This document shows positions 46,211 through 54,452 of a stretch of DNA of 64,000 bases, piece by piece. The stretch covers positions 1 to 64,000 of the forward strand of contig NZ_JAHKQA010000091.1 of assembly GCF_018860705.1 (NCBI RefSeq). Reading direction: 5' to 3'. Each line of letters starts with the position of its first letter. Positions within the stretch are counted from its first letter, which is position 1. The stretch comes from Citreicella sp. C3M06 (GTDB lineage Bacteria > Pseudomonadota > Alphaproteobacteria > Rhodobacterales > Rhodobacteraceae). Made by a program: the position numbers and the translations under genes. The notes below the pieces were generated by a model. That model saw only the letters and a list, made by a program, of their open reading frames with translations, ran no database searches and was not told where the DNA came from.

Positions 46211-47007
46211 CTCCCGAGCGGGTCTTTGACGGGGCGCTGTTGCGGGCGGATCTGTTCAAGGGCGCGCGCAAACGGCTGTTTGTCAGCTTTCGCCAGCGGG
46301 TCGGCAACGCAGGAAGTTTCGAGGATGTGCGCCCGGTGCGGGCCTTTACCGCGCGGGGCTATGCGCATCTGCATATCCAGAGCCTGTGGAACGACTGGTT
46401 CGTCAATGCCGAGACCACGGCGCTGGAAGACGCCCTGCGCGGGCTGGCGCAGCGCTACAGGCGCGCCGTGGCGATGGGGTTCTCCATGGGCGGTTACGGC
46501 GCGCTGCGGTTCTCTGCCGTGCTGGGGCTGGCGCAGGTCATCGTCATCGCGCCGCAGGTTTCGGTTCATCCAGATGAGGTGCCGTGGGATCGGCGCTACC
46601 GGGACGAGGCGCCGGGGTTTGATCGGCAGGCGGGGGATCTGGCGCGCCACGGCCACAAGAGCCTTGAGGGCGCGCTGCTGTGCGATCCCTTTGTCGGTGC
46701 CGATCTGGCCCATGCCCGGATGGTGCAGGCGCTGTTTCCCAAACTGCGGATCTGCCGTCTGCCGGGCGGGGGGCATCCTCCGAGCCGCGTCTTGCGACAG
46801 GGTGGGCGGTTGCCCGATCTTCAGGCGCAGCTGGTCGATGGCGGCATCGATGCGGCAGAGATCATTGCGCTGCACCGCGCCTCGCGGCGCTGCTCGCCAA
46901 GTTATTTCCGGCATATGCAGCGCTACGCCAAGGTCCGCCGCCCGGCGCTGGCAGAGCGGCTGGCCGCGATGGGGCAGACGGCTGTACCGGTGGTCGACAA
47001 AGGTTAG
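46207..47007 (+). CDS. Alpha/beta hydrolase-like protein
   Basis: 266 residues. The nucleophile elbow [13 protein letters not shown] (near residue 93) and the strand [12 protein letters not shown] are typical of an alpha/beta hydrolase, and [10 protein letters not shown] could hold the catalytic His. The substrate is unknown. The ATGA overlap with meaB makes them a translationally coupled pair, but I know of no functional link. Confidence 0.65.
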   Translation: MTPERVFDGALLRADLFKGARKRLFVSFRQRVGNAGSFEDVRPVRAFTARGYAHLHIQSLWNDWFVNAETTALEDALRGLAQRYRRAVAMGFSMGGYGALRFSAVLGLAQVIVIAPQVSVHPDEVPWDRRYRDEAPGFDRQAGDLARHGHKSLEGALLCDPFVGADLAHARMVQALFPKLRICRLPGGGHPPSRVLRQGGRLPDLQAQLVDGGIDAAEIIALHRASRRCSPSYFRHMQRYAKVRRPALAERLAAMGQTAVPVVDKG

Positions 47008-47029
47008 GGCAAGGACTTGAAAGGAAGGG

Positions 47030-47058
47030 TTGACGCCCAAGGGCCTTGAAGCTAGAGA
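47030..47058 (+). promoter_or_regulatory. Putative rpmB promoter
   Basis: TTGACG at 47030-47035, a 17 bp spacer, and TAGAGA at 47053-47058, about 125 bp ahead of the rpmB start. It matches the alphaproteobacterial housekeeping consensus. Confidence 0.6.
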
Positions 47059-47183
47059 AGCCCGACCAGATTCCGGGGGCCCCTGCAGGTGGCACCCTTT
47101 CCATATTGGCGAACCCGCCGGCGCTGGCAGTGCAATATCTGTTAGCCTTGGTGGCCCGCCCCGAACGCAAAAGGATGTACCCG

Positions 47184-47474
47184 ATGTCGCGCGTATGCGA
47201 ACTGACCGGCAAAGGCCCGATGACGGGTCACAACGTAAGCCACGCCAACAACAAGACCAAGCGTCGCTTTCTGCCGAACCTGAACGACGTGAGCCTTCAG
47301 TCCGAGACCCTTGGCCGCCCGGTCAAGCTGCGCATCTCGGCACATGCGCTGCGCTCTGTCGACCACCGCGGTGGTCTCGACAAGTTTCTTGACAAGGCTA
47401 AGGACGTTGAACTCAGCGCCGCGGCGCTGAAGGTCAAGAAAGAGATCGCCAAGGCGCGCGCTGCCGCCGTCTGA
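47184..47474 (+). CDS. rpmB: 50S ribosomal protein L28
   Basis: 96 residues, a complete bL28 ([24 protein letters not shown]...). It has the [14 protein letters not shown] segment and a basic C-terminal helix. AAAAGGA lies nine bases ahead of ATG 47184, which excludes the longer open frame. It has its own promoter-like sequence and a strong terminator, so it is monocistronic. No rpmG follows. Confidence 0.97.
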   Translation: MSRVCELTGKGPMTGHNVSHANNKTKRRFLPNLNDVSLQSETLGRPVKLRISAHALRSVDHRGGLDKFLDKAKDVELSAAALKVKKEIAKARAAAV

Positions 47475-47509
47475 TCGGTTGTGGCACTGCGCCACGCACA
47501 GAGTTATCC

Positions 47510-47546
47510 ACAGCCCCGATGTCAGCACATCGGGGCTGTTTCCTTT
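47510..47546 (+). terminator. Rho-independent terminator of rpmB
   Basis: Perfect 13-base stem ACAGCCCCGATGT / ACATCGGGGCTGT with a CAGC loop, then TTCCTTTT. Confidence 0.9.
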
Positions 47547-47588
47547 TGTCGCGGGACAGAAATTTCCGATCAGCCTAGTTTTGCAGCG

Positions 47589-47939
47589 ATGGTGCGAAAA
47601 ACTTATCCACTGATTGGAATTTTACTGATTCTGGCACTGGCGTTGACCGGCTACCAGATGGCGGTGGCGCGTGCGCAGCCAGTCCCGGCAGGGCAGATCG
47701 TTATCTGTTCGGGCATGGGCCTTGTCACTGTCATGGTCGATTCGGATGGCCAGCCGGTCCAGCACAGCCACCTGTGCCCGGATGGTCTTTTGACGCTGTT
47801 CAACGGGCTGGGCGTTGCATGGATACCGCCGGGCAGGGAGCAGCGTTGGCTGGTCTTGCCCGCCTTTGCCGAGGCCATGCACGGCGCCGGGCGCAGGTTG
47901 CCTGCAGTGCAGGCGCGTGATCCTCCGGCGCGGGTTTGA
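47589..47939 (+). CDS. DUF2946-like small exported/membrane protein
   Basis: 116 residues with an N-terminal membrane or signal segment (YPLIGILLILALALTGYQMAVARA). An ICSGMG...HSHLCPDG stretch follows, resembling the Cys/His pattern of DUF2946 proteins that occur with copper genes. It is 37 bp upstream of a PCu(A)C copper chaperone gene, which supports a role in copper handling. Family assignment is tentative. Confidence 0.7.
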   Translation: MVRKTYPLIGILLILALALTGYQMAVARAQPVPAGQIVICSGMGLVTVMVDSDGQPVQHSHLCPDGLLTLFNGLGVAWIPPGREQRWLVLPAFAEAMHGAGRRLPAVQARDPPARV

Positions 47940-47976
47940 CGTTCCGGCAGACCACAGACAGACCAAAGGACATCTG

Positions 47977-48453
47977 ATGAAAACGTTTCTTCTTGCGGGC
48001 GCGGCTGCGCTTGCGCTTGCCACCTCGGCTCAGGCTGACATCGTGATCCATGACGCCTATGCGCGCAGCGCCATGGCGACGGCGCCCACCGGGGCCGCCT
48101 TCATGCGGATCGAAAACACCGGCGACAGCGACGACCGGCTGGTATCGGTTGCCTCTGATGCGGCCGAGCGGGTCGAGCTGCACACTCATATCTCCGATGC
48201 AAACGGGGTGATGAAGATGGCCGAGGTCGAGGACGGCTTTGCGATTCCTGCCCATGGCGAACATGCGCTTCAGCGCGGCGGCGATCATGTCATGTTCATG
48301 GGGCTGAGGGCGCCGTTCGAGCAGGACGCCAAGGTTATCGTGACGTTGACTTTCGAGAAGGCAGGCGAAAAGCGGGTAGAGATTCCCGTCGATCTGGCGC
48401 GCACGCCGACGCATGGCGAGGGCGGCGCGGGCCATAAAACCACGGGCAACTGA
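47977..48453 (+). CDS. PCu(A)C-type periplasmic copper chaperone
   Basis: 158 residues. A signal peptide (MKTFLLAGAAALALATSAQA) precedes a cupredoxin-like domain (HDAYARSAMATAPTGAAFMRIENTG). The copper-binding His/Met set is in ELHTHISDANGVMKM and LQRGGDHVMFMGL. These proteins deliver Cu(I) to the CuA/CuB sites of cytochrome oxidase. AAAGGA lies upstream of ATG 47977. It probably forms an operon with the DUF2946-like gene. Confidence 0.92.
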   Translation: MKTFLLAGAAALALATSAQADIVIHDAYARSAMATAPTGAAFMRIENTGDSDDRLVSVASDAAERVELHTHISDANGVMKMAEVEDGFAIPAHGEHALQRGGDHVMFMGLRAPFEQDAKVIVTLTFEKAGEKRVEIPVDLARTPTHGEGGAGHKTTGN

Positions 48454-48492
48454 TCCAGAGGCGCGCCTTGCCGGGGCGCGCTGCATATCTTT

Positions 48493-49170
48493 TCAGCTGG
48501 TAAGATGATCCGGGGTCGGGGCGGTCTCCATTTCCGAGGCGGGCAGATCGAGCACGAGATGCCCGCCCTTGGCCCCCGGAGCACGGTGCGACAGCGACGA
48601 GAACGGCAGGGCGCGACGGTCCTGCGAAAAGAACCCGCCGTGGGCCACGATGAAATAGTCGAGCCGATTCGCCTCGGCATTCCACAGTATGTCGGCCAGA
48701 TGCCCCATTTCGGCGTCGCGCCCGAACACCGGGCGTTCCAGCCAGCGCCCAAGCCGGTCGTAGCGGTCCAGCGCCGCCTCGGCGCGCGGGTCGGTCTGGC
48801 GCTCGGGATCGTCGCCGGACCCCAGCATCGCGGCCAGCGCCAGCGGTGCATGAGTCGCGCCGAAGGGGCCGACCACCAGTGGCGGCATCACACCGAACAG
48901 CGCATCGATCTGCGCGGTCTCGCCGGTCCAGTGCGGGGCGCGGTTGAGCTCTTCCTCGGTGATCCGCAACGGGACGCGCCGGGTCTGCGGATCGGGTCGG
49001 CCCATCAGCGACGCCGGGGCCAGCGCCTGCCCGCCGCCCCCCATGCCGATTCCCAGCGACAGATAGACCAGCTTCCGCGTGCCCGCATCGAACACAAGGT
49101 CGCGCAGGACCAGTTCGGGCGCATCGGGGGCGATGGTCCATGTCAGCATGTCGGTCAGGCTCAGCAGCAT
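48493..49170 (-). CDS. PRC-barrel domain protein
   Basis: 225 residues that appear to contain two PRC-barrel-like halves: LVLRDLVFDAGTRKLVYLSLGIGMGG and GHLADILWNAEANRLDYFIVAHGGFF. A Pro/Gly-rich linker lies between them. PRC-barrel proteins bind RNA or photosynthetic complexes or act as unknown cytosolic modules. AAGGAGG is ideally spaced from ATG 49170. It is convergent with the PCu(A)C gene and divergent from the small membrane protein gene. Confidence 0.7.
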   Translation of the reverse strand: MLLSLTDMLTWTIAPDAPELVLRDLVFDAGTRKLVYLSLGIGMGGGGQALAPASLMGRPDPQTRRVPLRITEEELNRAPHWTGETAQIDALFGVMPPLVVGPFGATHAPLALAAMLGSGDDPERQTDPRAEAALDRYDRLGRWLERPVFGRDAEMGHLADILWNAEANRLDYFIVAHGGFFSQDRRALPFSSLSHRAPGAKGGHLVLDLPASEMETAPTPDHLTS

Positions 49171-49296
49171 CGGGTGTCCTCCTTCAAGCCGGGGCTCGGC
49201 CATGTCTTGCAAGTATAACCGGGTTGCAAAGCCATTGGTTCCGGAACCGAAGCGCCCTGCCGGAGGTTAGGATTTCAACCACCACAGGAGGCAGCC

Positions 49297-49401
49297 ATGT
49301 CCGTCGATATCTTCATCGCTGGTCTGGCCGGACTCACGATCATCGGTGTCCTCATCTTTGCGCTGACCAGCGCCAAAGACCGAGATGACGACATCCGCTG
49401 A
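49297..49401 (+). CDS. Small single-span membrane protein, 34 aa
   Basis: ATG 49297 is preceded by CACAGGAGG at ideal spacing and encodes MSVDIFIAGLAGLTIIGVLI followed by FALTSAKDRDDDIR. That is one membrane helix with an acidic/basic tail. A terminator follows at 49439. The ribosome site and amphipathic pattern make it credible despite its size. Function unknown. Confidence 0.65.
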   Translation: MSVDIFIAGLAGLTIIGVLIFALTSAKDRDDDIR

Positions 49402-49438
49402 CCAAGCGGACCGAACCAGACCGCAGAACCACATCAAG

Positions 49439-49471
49439 CGAGGGGGCGCCTTGGTCGTTCCCTCGTTTTTT
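49439..49471 (+). terminator. Terminator after the 34-aa protein gene
   Basis: CGAGGG / CCCTCG stem with a ~15-base loop followed directly by TTTTTT. It separates this gene from the iron cluster. Confidence 0.7.
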
Positions 49472-49517
49472 GCGTGGGTTTTCACCGTCTGCCCTGCGTG
49501 TTTTGCGATCTTAAAGA

Positions 49518-49532
49518 TGAGTGAAACTGTCA
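49518..49532. promoter_or_regulatory. Iron-Rhodo-box-like site
   Basis: TGAGTGAAACTGTCA matches the TGA-N9-TCA form described for the iron-Rhodo-box of Rhodobacterales (RirA-type). It lies 2 bp upstream of a TTGACA hexamer at 49535-49540. It would place the downstream iron genes under iron repression. Confidence 0.55.
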
Positions 49533-49534
49533 GG

Positions 49535-49564
49535 TTGACATATCCGATGCTTTTGCTCAGATAT
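49535..49564 (+). promoter_or_regulatory. Putative promoter of the iron cluster
   Basis: TTGACA at 49535-49540 and AGATAT at 49559-49564 (18 bp spacer), next to the iron-box-like site and 63 bp before the first small gene. Confidence 0.45.
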
Positions 49565-49627
49565 GAGGGCGTCCAGCCACCCCGTGATCCGGGGCAGCCC
49601 GACCTGACCGGAACAAGGAGGCTGACA

Positions 49628-49768
49628 ATGACCCAGACCATTCGTATTGCGCAGGCCGCTCGCCCGCGCCGGGACGATCTGATCCAGCTTGTGCTGGGGG
49701 GGCTGTGGCCCGCAGAGGCGGCGCTCGAGGCGCTGCTGGACCGTATCGAGGCAGGGGAGGCCGCGTGA
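49628..49768 (+). CDS. Small protein, 46 aa, upstream of hemP
   Basis: CAAGGAGG precedes ATG 49628. The product MTQTIRIAQAARPRRDDLIQ... is helical and acidic at its end. Its stop overlaps the hemP start (TGATG), so the two are coupled. I do not recognise the family. The placement implies a role in, or translational control of, heme/iron uptake. Confidence 0.6.
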   Translation: MTQTIRIAQAARPRRDDLIQLVLGGLWPAEAALEALLDRIEAGEAA

Positions 49769-49929
49769 TGATGGAGCAGCGATTCGATACCGAGCGCGCC
49801 ACCCCCGCGCTTCCCCGCCACCGTGCCCGCGACATGACCGATGGTGGCAACATCGCCGAAATCGAGCTCGACGGGCAGGTCTATACCCTGCGCATCACCA
49901 AGGCCGGCAAGCTCATCCTGACCAAGTGA
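49768..49929 (+). CDS. hemP: Hemin uptake protein HemP family
   Basis: 53 residues with the HemP pattern: IAEIELDGQVYTLRITKAGKL close to the C-terminus, ending ILTK. Members are small iron-regulated proteins; in some bacteria HemP acts as a regulator or accessory factor for heme uptake. No heme receptor or ABC genes follow. Instead an imelysin gene starts 44 bp downstream. Confidence 0.8.
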   Translation: MMEQRFDTERATPALPRHRARDMTDGGNIAEIELDGQVYTLRITKAGKLILTK

Positions 49930-49973
49930 TCCCGTCAGCCAACCTTTAGAATAAACGCCAACGAGGACAGTTC

Positions 49974-51230
49974 ATGAAATTCACCACCTCTACCGCCGTC
50001 GCGCTGCTGCTGGCATCGCCCGCGCTGGCCGCCCCCAAGGCCGACGTGCTGACCAATTACGCCGACATCGCGCTGGCGGGATACGAGGACAGCCTGACCA
50101 CCGCACAAGCGCTTGAAGCTGCGGTGGACGCCCTGATCGCCGATCCGTCGGAGGCAACGCTGGCCGCTGCGCGCGATGCGTGGCGCGGCTCGCGCCCGTC
50201 CTACCAGCAGACCGAAGTCTTTCGCTTCGGCAACCCGATCGTCGACGAGTGGGAAGGCAAGGTGAATGCCTGGCCGCTGGATGAGGGGCTGATGGACTAC
50301 GTCTCGGAGGATTACGAAGGCCCGACCGACGAAAACGAATACGCTGCGCTGAACATCATTGCCAACCCGTCGGTCACCATCGCCGGGCAGCAGATCGATG
50401 CGTCCGAGATCACCGCCGAGCTGATCGCCGATACGCTCAACGAGGCGGACGGGGTCGAATCCAACGTGGCGCGCGGCTATCACGCCATCGAATTCCTGCT
50501 CTGGGGGCAGGATCTCAACGGTACCGGGCCGGGGGCCGGGGAACGCCCGTTCACCGACTACGCGCAGGGCGATGATTGCACGGGTGGCAATTGCGACCGG
50601 CGCGCCGATTACCTCAAGGCCGCGACCGCGCTGCTGGTGGCCGACCTGCACGAGATGGTCGACGCATGGGGCAGCGATGGCGCCGCGCGCGCCGCGCTGA
50701 TGGAAGACGAGGATGCCGGCATCACCGCCATGCTCACCGGCATGGGCTCGCTGTCCTATGGCGAGCAGGCGGGCGAGCGGATGCGCCTTGGCCTGATGCT
50801 CAACGATCCCGAGGAAGAGCACGACTGTTTCTCTGATAACACCCATATCTCGCATTTCTACGACGGGCAGGGCATCCAGAACGTCTATCTTGGCAGCTAC
50901 ACCCGCATTGATGGCAGCACCGTCGAAGGGCCGTCGCTGTCCGAGCTCGTGGCCGAGATCGACCCGGAACTCGACACCGAGATGAAGGCCAAGCTGGACA
51001 CCACCATGGCGGCGCTTGGCGACATCGTGGAGGCGGCCGAGGGCGGCTTTGCCTATGACCAGATGCTGGCGCTTGGCAATGAAAAGGGCGAAGCGCTGAT
51101 CATGGGCGGCGTCGACGGGCTGATCGATCAGACCCGCACCATCGAGCGCATCGTGGCAGAGCTGAACGTCTCGGATGTGGCGATCGAAGGCTCGGACAGC
51201 CTCGACAACCCTAACGCGATCTTCCAGTAA
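49974..51230 (+). CDS. Imelysin-family periplasmic iron-regulated protein
   Basis: 418 residues. A signal peptide (MKFTTSTAVALLLASPALA) and two helical-bundle halves of the imelysin/IrpA type are seen. The conserved GxHxxE motif is intact in ARGYHAIEFLLWG near residue 165. DDCTGGNCDRRADYL adds a Cys pair typical of this subgroup. These proteins are iron-repressed and implicated in periplasmic iron handling. GAGGAC precedes ATG 49974. It is the first large gene of the cluster. Confidence 0.93.
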   Translation: MKFTTSTAVALLLASPALAAPKADVLTNYADIALAGYEDSLTTAQALEAAVDALIADPSEATLAAARDAWRGSRPSYQQTEVFRFGNPIVDEWEGKVNAWPLDEGLMDYVSEDYEGPTDENEYAALNIIANPSVTIAGQQIDASEITAELIADTLNEADGVESNVARGYHAIEFLLWGQDLNGTGPGAGERPFTDYAQGDDCTGGNCDRRADYLKAATALLVADLHEMVDAWGSDGAARAALMEDEDAGITAMLTGMGSLSYGEQAGERMRLGLMLNDPEEEHDCFSDNTHISHFYDGQGIQNVYLGSYTRIDGSTVEGPSLSELVAEIDPELDTEMKAKLDTTMAALGDIVEAAEGGFAYDQMLALGNEKGEALIMGGVDGLIDQTRTIERIVAELNVSDVAIEGSDSLDNPNAIFQ

Positions 51231-51243
51231 AAGGGTCGGCAAG

Positions 51244-51498
51244 ATGATCGTCTGTAGTTGCAACGGTATATCGGACAAAGATATCAATGCAGCCATCGAC
51301 TGGATGCGCGCAGCTGACCCCCAGACGATCATCACCCCCGGCAAGGTCTATCATGCTCTGGGGAAAGCGGCCGATTGCGGAAGCTGCATGCCGCTTTTCC
51401 TGCACATGATGCGCGCGAACGCCAACCTTGAAGTACCCATGGAACTCCGTGGCCTAAGGCCTCGGACCTACAAAGGAAAATCCAATGAAGGGCGATGA
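51244..51498 (+). CDS. bfd: Bacterioferritin-associated ferredoxin
   Basis: 84 residues. The [2Fe-2S] ligands are Cys4 and Cys6 (CSC) and Cys45 and Cys48 (CGSC), the Bfd spacing. Bfd donates electrons to bacterioferritin to release stored iron. It is immediately followed by bfr, with a 14 bp overlap, the expected partner. Confidence 0.93.
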   Translation: MIVCSCNGISDKDINAAIDWMRAADPQTIITPGKVYHALGKAADCGSCMPLFLHMMRANANLEVPMELRGLRPRTYKGKSNEGR

Positions 51499-51970
51499 GA
51501 AGGTCATCGAATATCTCAACCGGGCGCTGCGCTCGGAACTGACGGCGGTCAGCCAGTACTGGCTGCATTACCGTCTTCAGGAAGACTGGGGCCTTGGTCA
51601 CATGGCCAAGAAAAGTCGCGAGGAATCCATCGAAGAGATGAACCACGCCGACAAGCTGATCACCCGGATCATCTTTCTGGAAGGCCATCCCAACCTGCAA
51701 AAGCTTGACCCGCTGCGCATCGGTCAGACGCCCAAGGAAACGCTTGAGGCGGATCTGGCGGCCGAACACGAGGCGCGCACACTGTATATCGAGGCGCGCG
51801 ACCATTGCGAGTCGGTCAAGGATTACGTGTCCAAGGATCTGTTCGAAGAGCTGATCGCCGATGAGGAAGGCCATATCGACTTTCTCGAAACGCAGCTCGA
51901 TCTTTACGCCCGGCTGGGCGAAGCAGGTTACACGCAGGTCAATGCCTTCCCGATGTCTGAAGCCGAATAA
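51485..51970 (+). CDS. bfr: Bacterioferritin
   Basis: 161 residues, full length. The ferroxidase ligands fall exactly at the E. coli positions: Glu18, Glu51, His54, Glu94, Glu127 and His130. The heme ligand Met52 is in EEMNH. It stores iron as a 24-mer with heme between subunits. AAAGGAAAA lies ahead of ATG 51485. Its end overlaps the next gene by about 29 bp in a different frame. Confidence 0.97.
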   Translation: MKGDEKVIEYLNRALRSELTAVSQYWLHYRLQEDWGLGHMAKKSREESIEEMNHADKLITRIIFLEGHPNLQKLDPLRIGQTPKETLEADLAAEHEARTLYIEARDHCESVKDYVSKDLFEELIADEEGHIDFLETQLDLYARLGEAGYTQVNAFPMSEAE

Positions 51971-53468
51971 GGCGCTCGTCTGCGTCGCCCTTGTCTGGGG
52001 CGGCGCGGCATTCGGGGCAGAGCCGGCAAGCGATCCGCAGCTGTCCCAGATTCCCCGCACCAAGGCCGAACAGGCGCGCATTTCCGCAGCCGTTGCCCCG
52101 ACCACTGATTTCACCGCGCCAGAGCCGTTCGAGGCCCGCCCCGCCGGGGCCGCCACCGTGCCCGCCCGGCGCGACGCTCAGGCCTTTGCCCAGCCCGCAG
52201 CGGGGATTCAGGGCGAGGCACTGATGGGCTGGCATCTTGGTCAGGCGCTGTTCGACAAGCTCTGGGCACCGTCGCCGTCTTCGACCCGCGCCTCCGATGG
52301 GCTCGGGCCGCTGTACAATGCGCGCTCCTGTCAGGCCTGCCATATCCGCGACGGGCGCGGTCATGCGCCGGACGGAGGCGGCGCGGTGTCGATGGTGCTG
52401 AAACTTTCGGTGCCAGCCGATCCAGAGGCCGATGCGCCCGCCATCGAGGACTGGATCGCCACCGCGCCAGACCCGGTCTATGGCATCCAGATTCAGGACT
52501 TCGGCGCCATCGGCCAGCCTGCCGAGGCGCAAGTTGATGTCAGCTACGAATTGATCGAGGTGCCGCTGTCAGGGGGCGAGACCGCGACCCTGCGCAAGCC
52601 GCGTTACACCGCTTCTGCGCTTGGCTATGGCCCGTTGGCGCCGGGCGCCATGCTCAGCCCGCGCGTGGCGCCGCAGATGATCGGGCTGGGATTGCTCGAA
52701 GCGATTCCAGCGGCCGAGATCCTTGCCCGCGCCGATCCGCAAGACAGCGACGGCGATGGCATTTCGGGGCGCGCGGCCATCGTCTGGTCGGTCGAATACG
52801 ACCAACCCATGCTGGGCCGCTTTGGCTGGAAGGGGATAGAGCCGACGATACGCGATCAGATTGCCTCGGCGTTTTCCACCGATATCGGCATCTCGACATG
52901 GTTGCGCCCCGCCGCCGGCGGCGATTGTACCGCCGCGCAGACCCGCTGCACCGAGGCCCCGCATGGCGTGGATGCCGAGGGCGCCGAAATCTCGCGCGAG
53001 GCGCTGGAGACCGTCGTGCATTTCAGCCGCAGCCTTGGCGTGCCCGCCCGGCGCGACATGGACGATGCGCAGGTGCTGCGCGGCAAGCAGCTGTTCCATG
53101 ACACCGGCTGCACCGCCTGCCACACCCCCAAACATGTCACCGCCCGGCTGACCGACGCGCCAGAGCGCAGCTTTCAGCTGATCTGGCCGTTCACCGATCT
53201 GCTGCTGCATGACATGGGCGAGGGACTGGCCGATCACCGCCCCGAGGGGCGCGCCACCGGGCGCGAATGGAAGACCCCACCGCTCTGGGGCATCGGCTTG
53301 ACCGGGCAGGTTTCGGGCCATACCCAGTACCTTCATGACGGCCGCGCGGGCTCGCTTCTCGAGGCGGTGCTCTGGCACGGTGGCGAGGCACAGCGCCAGC
53401 GCGATGCCGTCACTGCCATGCCTCCCGCCGACCGTTCTGCTCTGATCCGCTATCTGGAAAGTCTCTGA
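51942..53468 (+). CDS. Di-heme oxidoreductase (DUF1111 type)
   Basis: 508 residues from ATG 51942 with a signal-like N-terminus ([23 protein letters not shown]). Two heme c motifs are present: CQACH (about residue 134) and CTACH (about 396). The family has a MauG/peroxidase-like fold and often sits between two imelysin genes. It may act on ferrous or ferric ligands in the periplasm. The chosen start lies inside bfr, so translation is likely coupled. Confidence 0.88.
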   Translation: MPSRCLKPNKALVCVALVWGGAAFGAEPASDPQLSQIPRTKAEQARISAAVAPTTDFTAPEPFEARPAGAATVPARRDAQAFAQPAAGIQGEALMGWHLGQALFDKLWAPSPSSTRASDGLGPLYNARSCQACHIRDGRGHAPDGGGAVSMVLKLSVPADPEADAPAIEDWIATAPDPVYGIQIQDFGAIGQPAEAQVDVSYELIEVPLSGGETATLRKPRYTASALGYGPLAPGAMLSPRVAPQMIGLGLLEAIPAAEILARADPQDSDGDGISGRAAIVWSVEYDQPMLGRFGWKGIEPTIRDQIASAFSTDIGISTWLRPAAGGDCTAAQTRCTEAPHGVDAEGAEISREALETVVHFSRSLGVPARRDMDDAQVLRGKQLFHDTGCTACHTPKHVTARLTDAPERSFQLIWPFTDLLLHDMGEGLADHRPEGRATGREWKTPPLWGIGLTGQVSGHTQYLHDGRAGSLLEAVLWHGGEAQRQRDAVTAMPPADRSALIRYLESL

Positions 53469-53471
53469 CCC

Positions 53472-54449
53472 ATGCGCCACCTTGCCCTGCTCGCCCTGAT
53501 TGCCGCCACCCCCGCCAGCGCCGGGGTGCCCGAGGCATTGGACGAGGTCATCCTGCCCGGCTTTGCGGGCTTTGCCGAAGCGGCGACAGCGCTGTCGGTC
53601 GCCGCCTCCGCCGATTGCACCCCCGAGTCGCTGAGGGCCCCGTGGAACGCCGCCTTCGATGCCTGGACGCAGATCGGTGACATTCGCATTGGCCCGTCGG
53701 AAACCGGCGCGCTTGGCGTTGCCTTCTGGCCCGATGTGCGCGGCTTTACCCCGCGCACGCTGGGCAATCTCATCAAGACCGAGGCTGAGGTCGGCACCGA
53801 CCCCGCCGCCTATGCCGAAGTGTCCATCGCCGGGCGCGGGCTGTTTGCGCTGGAACGGATGTTCTACGACGCCGATTTCTCAGGCTACGAGGCGGACAGC
53901 TATTCCTGCACGCTGGTGCAGACCATGACCGCTGAACTCGCCGCGCAGGCTGGCGCGCTTGACGCCGGGTGGGAGGGCTTTTCCAAGGTGCTGCTGAGCG
54001 CTGGCGAGGAGGGCAACACGCTGTACCTCAGCGAGGGTGAGGCGATGGATGTTCTGTATACGCAGGCACTGTCGGGGCTGGAATTTTCCGACGTGGCGCG
54101 GCTGGGCAACCCGCTGGGCAGCTTCGAGCGCCCGCGCCCGACCCGGGCCGAGGCGTGGCGCTCAGAGCGCAGCTTGCGCAACGTGCTGTTGACCGCCGAT
54201 GCCTCGGTGGCACTGGCCCACGCGGTCGGAGGCATGCCGCTGCCGGTGACCGATGCCGCGCTGGATCGCCTGCACGAGCTGGCGGAGCGGGTGAGCGACC
54301 CGTCGTTTCAGGACATCGAAGACCCTTCGGCCCGGCTGCGCGTCGAGATCGTGCAGCAGCAGGTCAACGCCATCGGCGAAGCCATCAAGGGTGAGCTTGG
54401 CGCCGCGCTAGGCCTGACCGCCGGGTTCAATTCTCAGGACGGAGACTGA
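53472..54449 (+). CDS. Second imelysin-family protein, motif altered
   Basis: 325 residues with a signal peptide (MRHLALLALIAATPASA) and an imelysin domain. The position of the GxHxxE motif reads GLFALE, so the His is replaced by Phe. SERSLRNVLLTADASVALAH and LRVEIVQQQVNAIGEAI match the second bundle. Loss of the His suggests a structural or altered-metal role. It starts 3 bp after the di-heme gene stop. Confidence 0.85.
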   Translation: MRHLALLALIAATPASAGVPEALDEVILPGFAGFAEAATALSVAASADCTPESLRAPWNAAFDAWTQIGDIRIGPSETGALGVAFWPDVRGFTPRTLGNLIKTEAEVGTDPAAYAEVSIAGRGLFALERMFYDADFSGYEADSYSCTLVQTMTAELAAQAGALDAGWEGFSKVLLSAGEEGNTLYLSEGEAMDVLYTQALSGLEFSDVARLGNPLGSFERPRPTRAEAWRSERSLRNVLLTADASVALAHAVGGMPLPVTDAALDRLHELAERVSDPSFQDIEDPSARLRVEIVQQQVNAIGEAIKGELGAALGLTAGFNSQDGD

Positions 54450-54452
54450 TCC

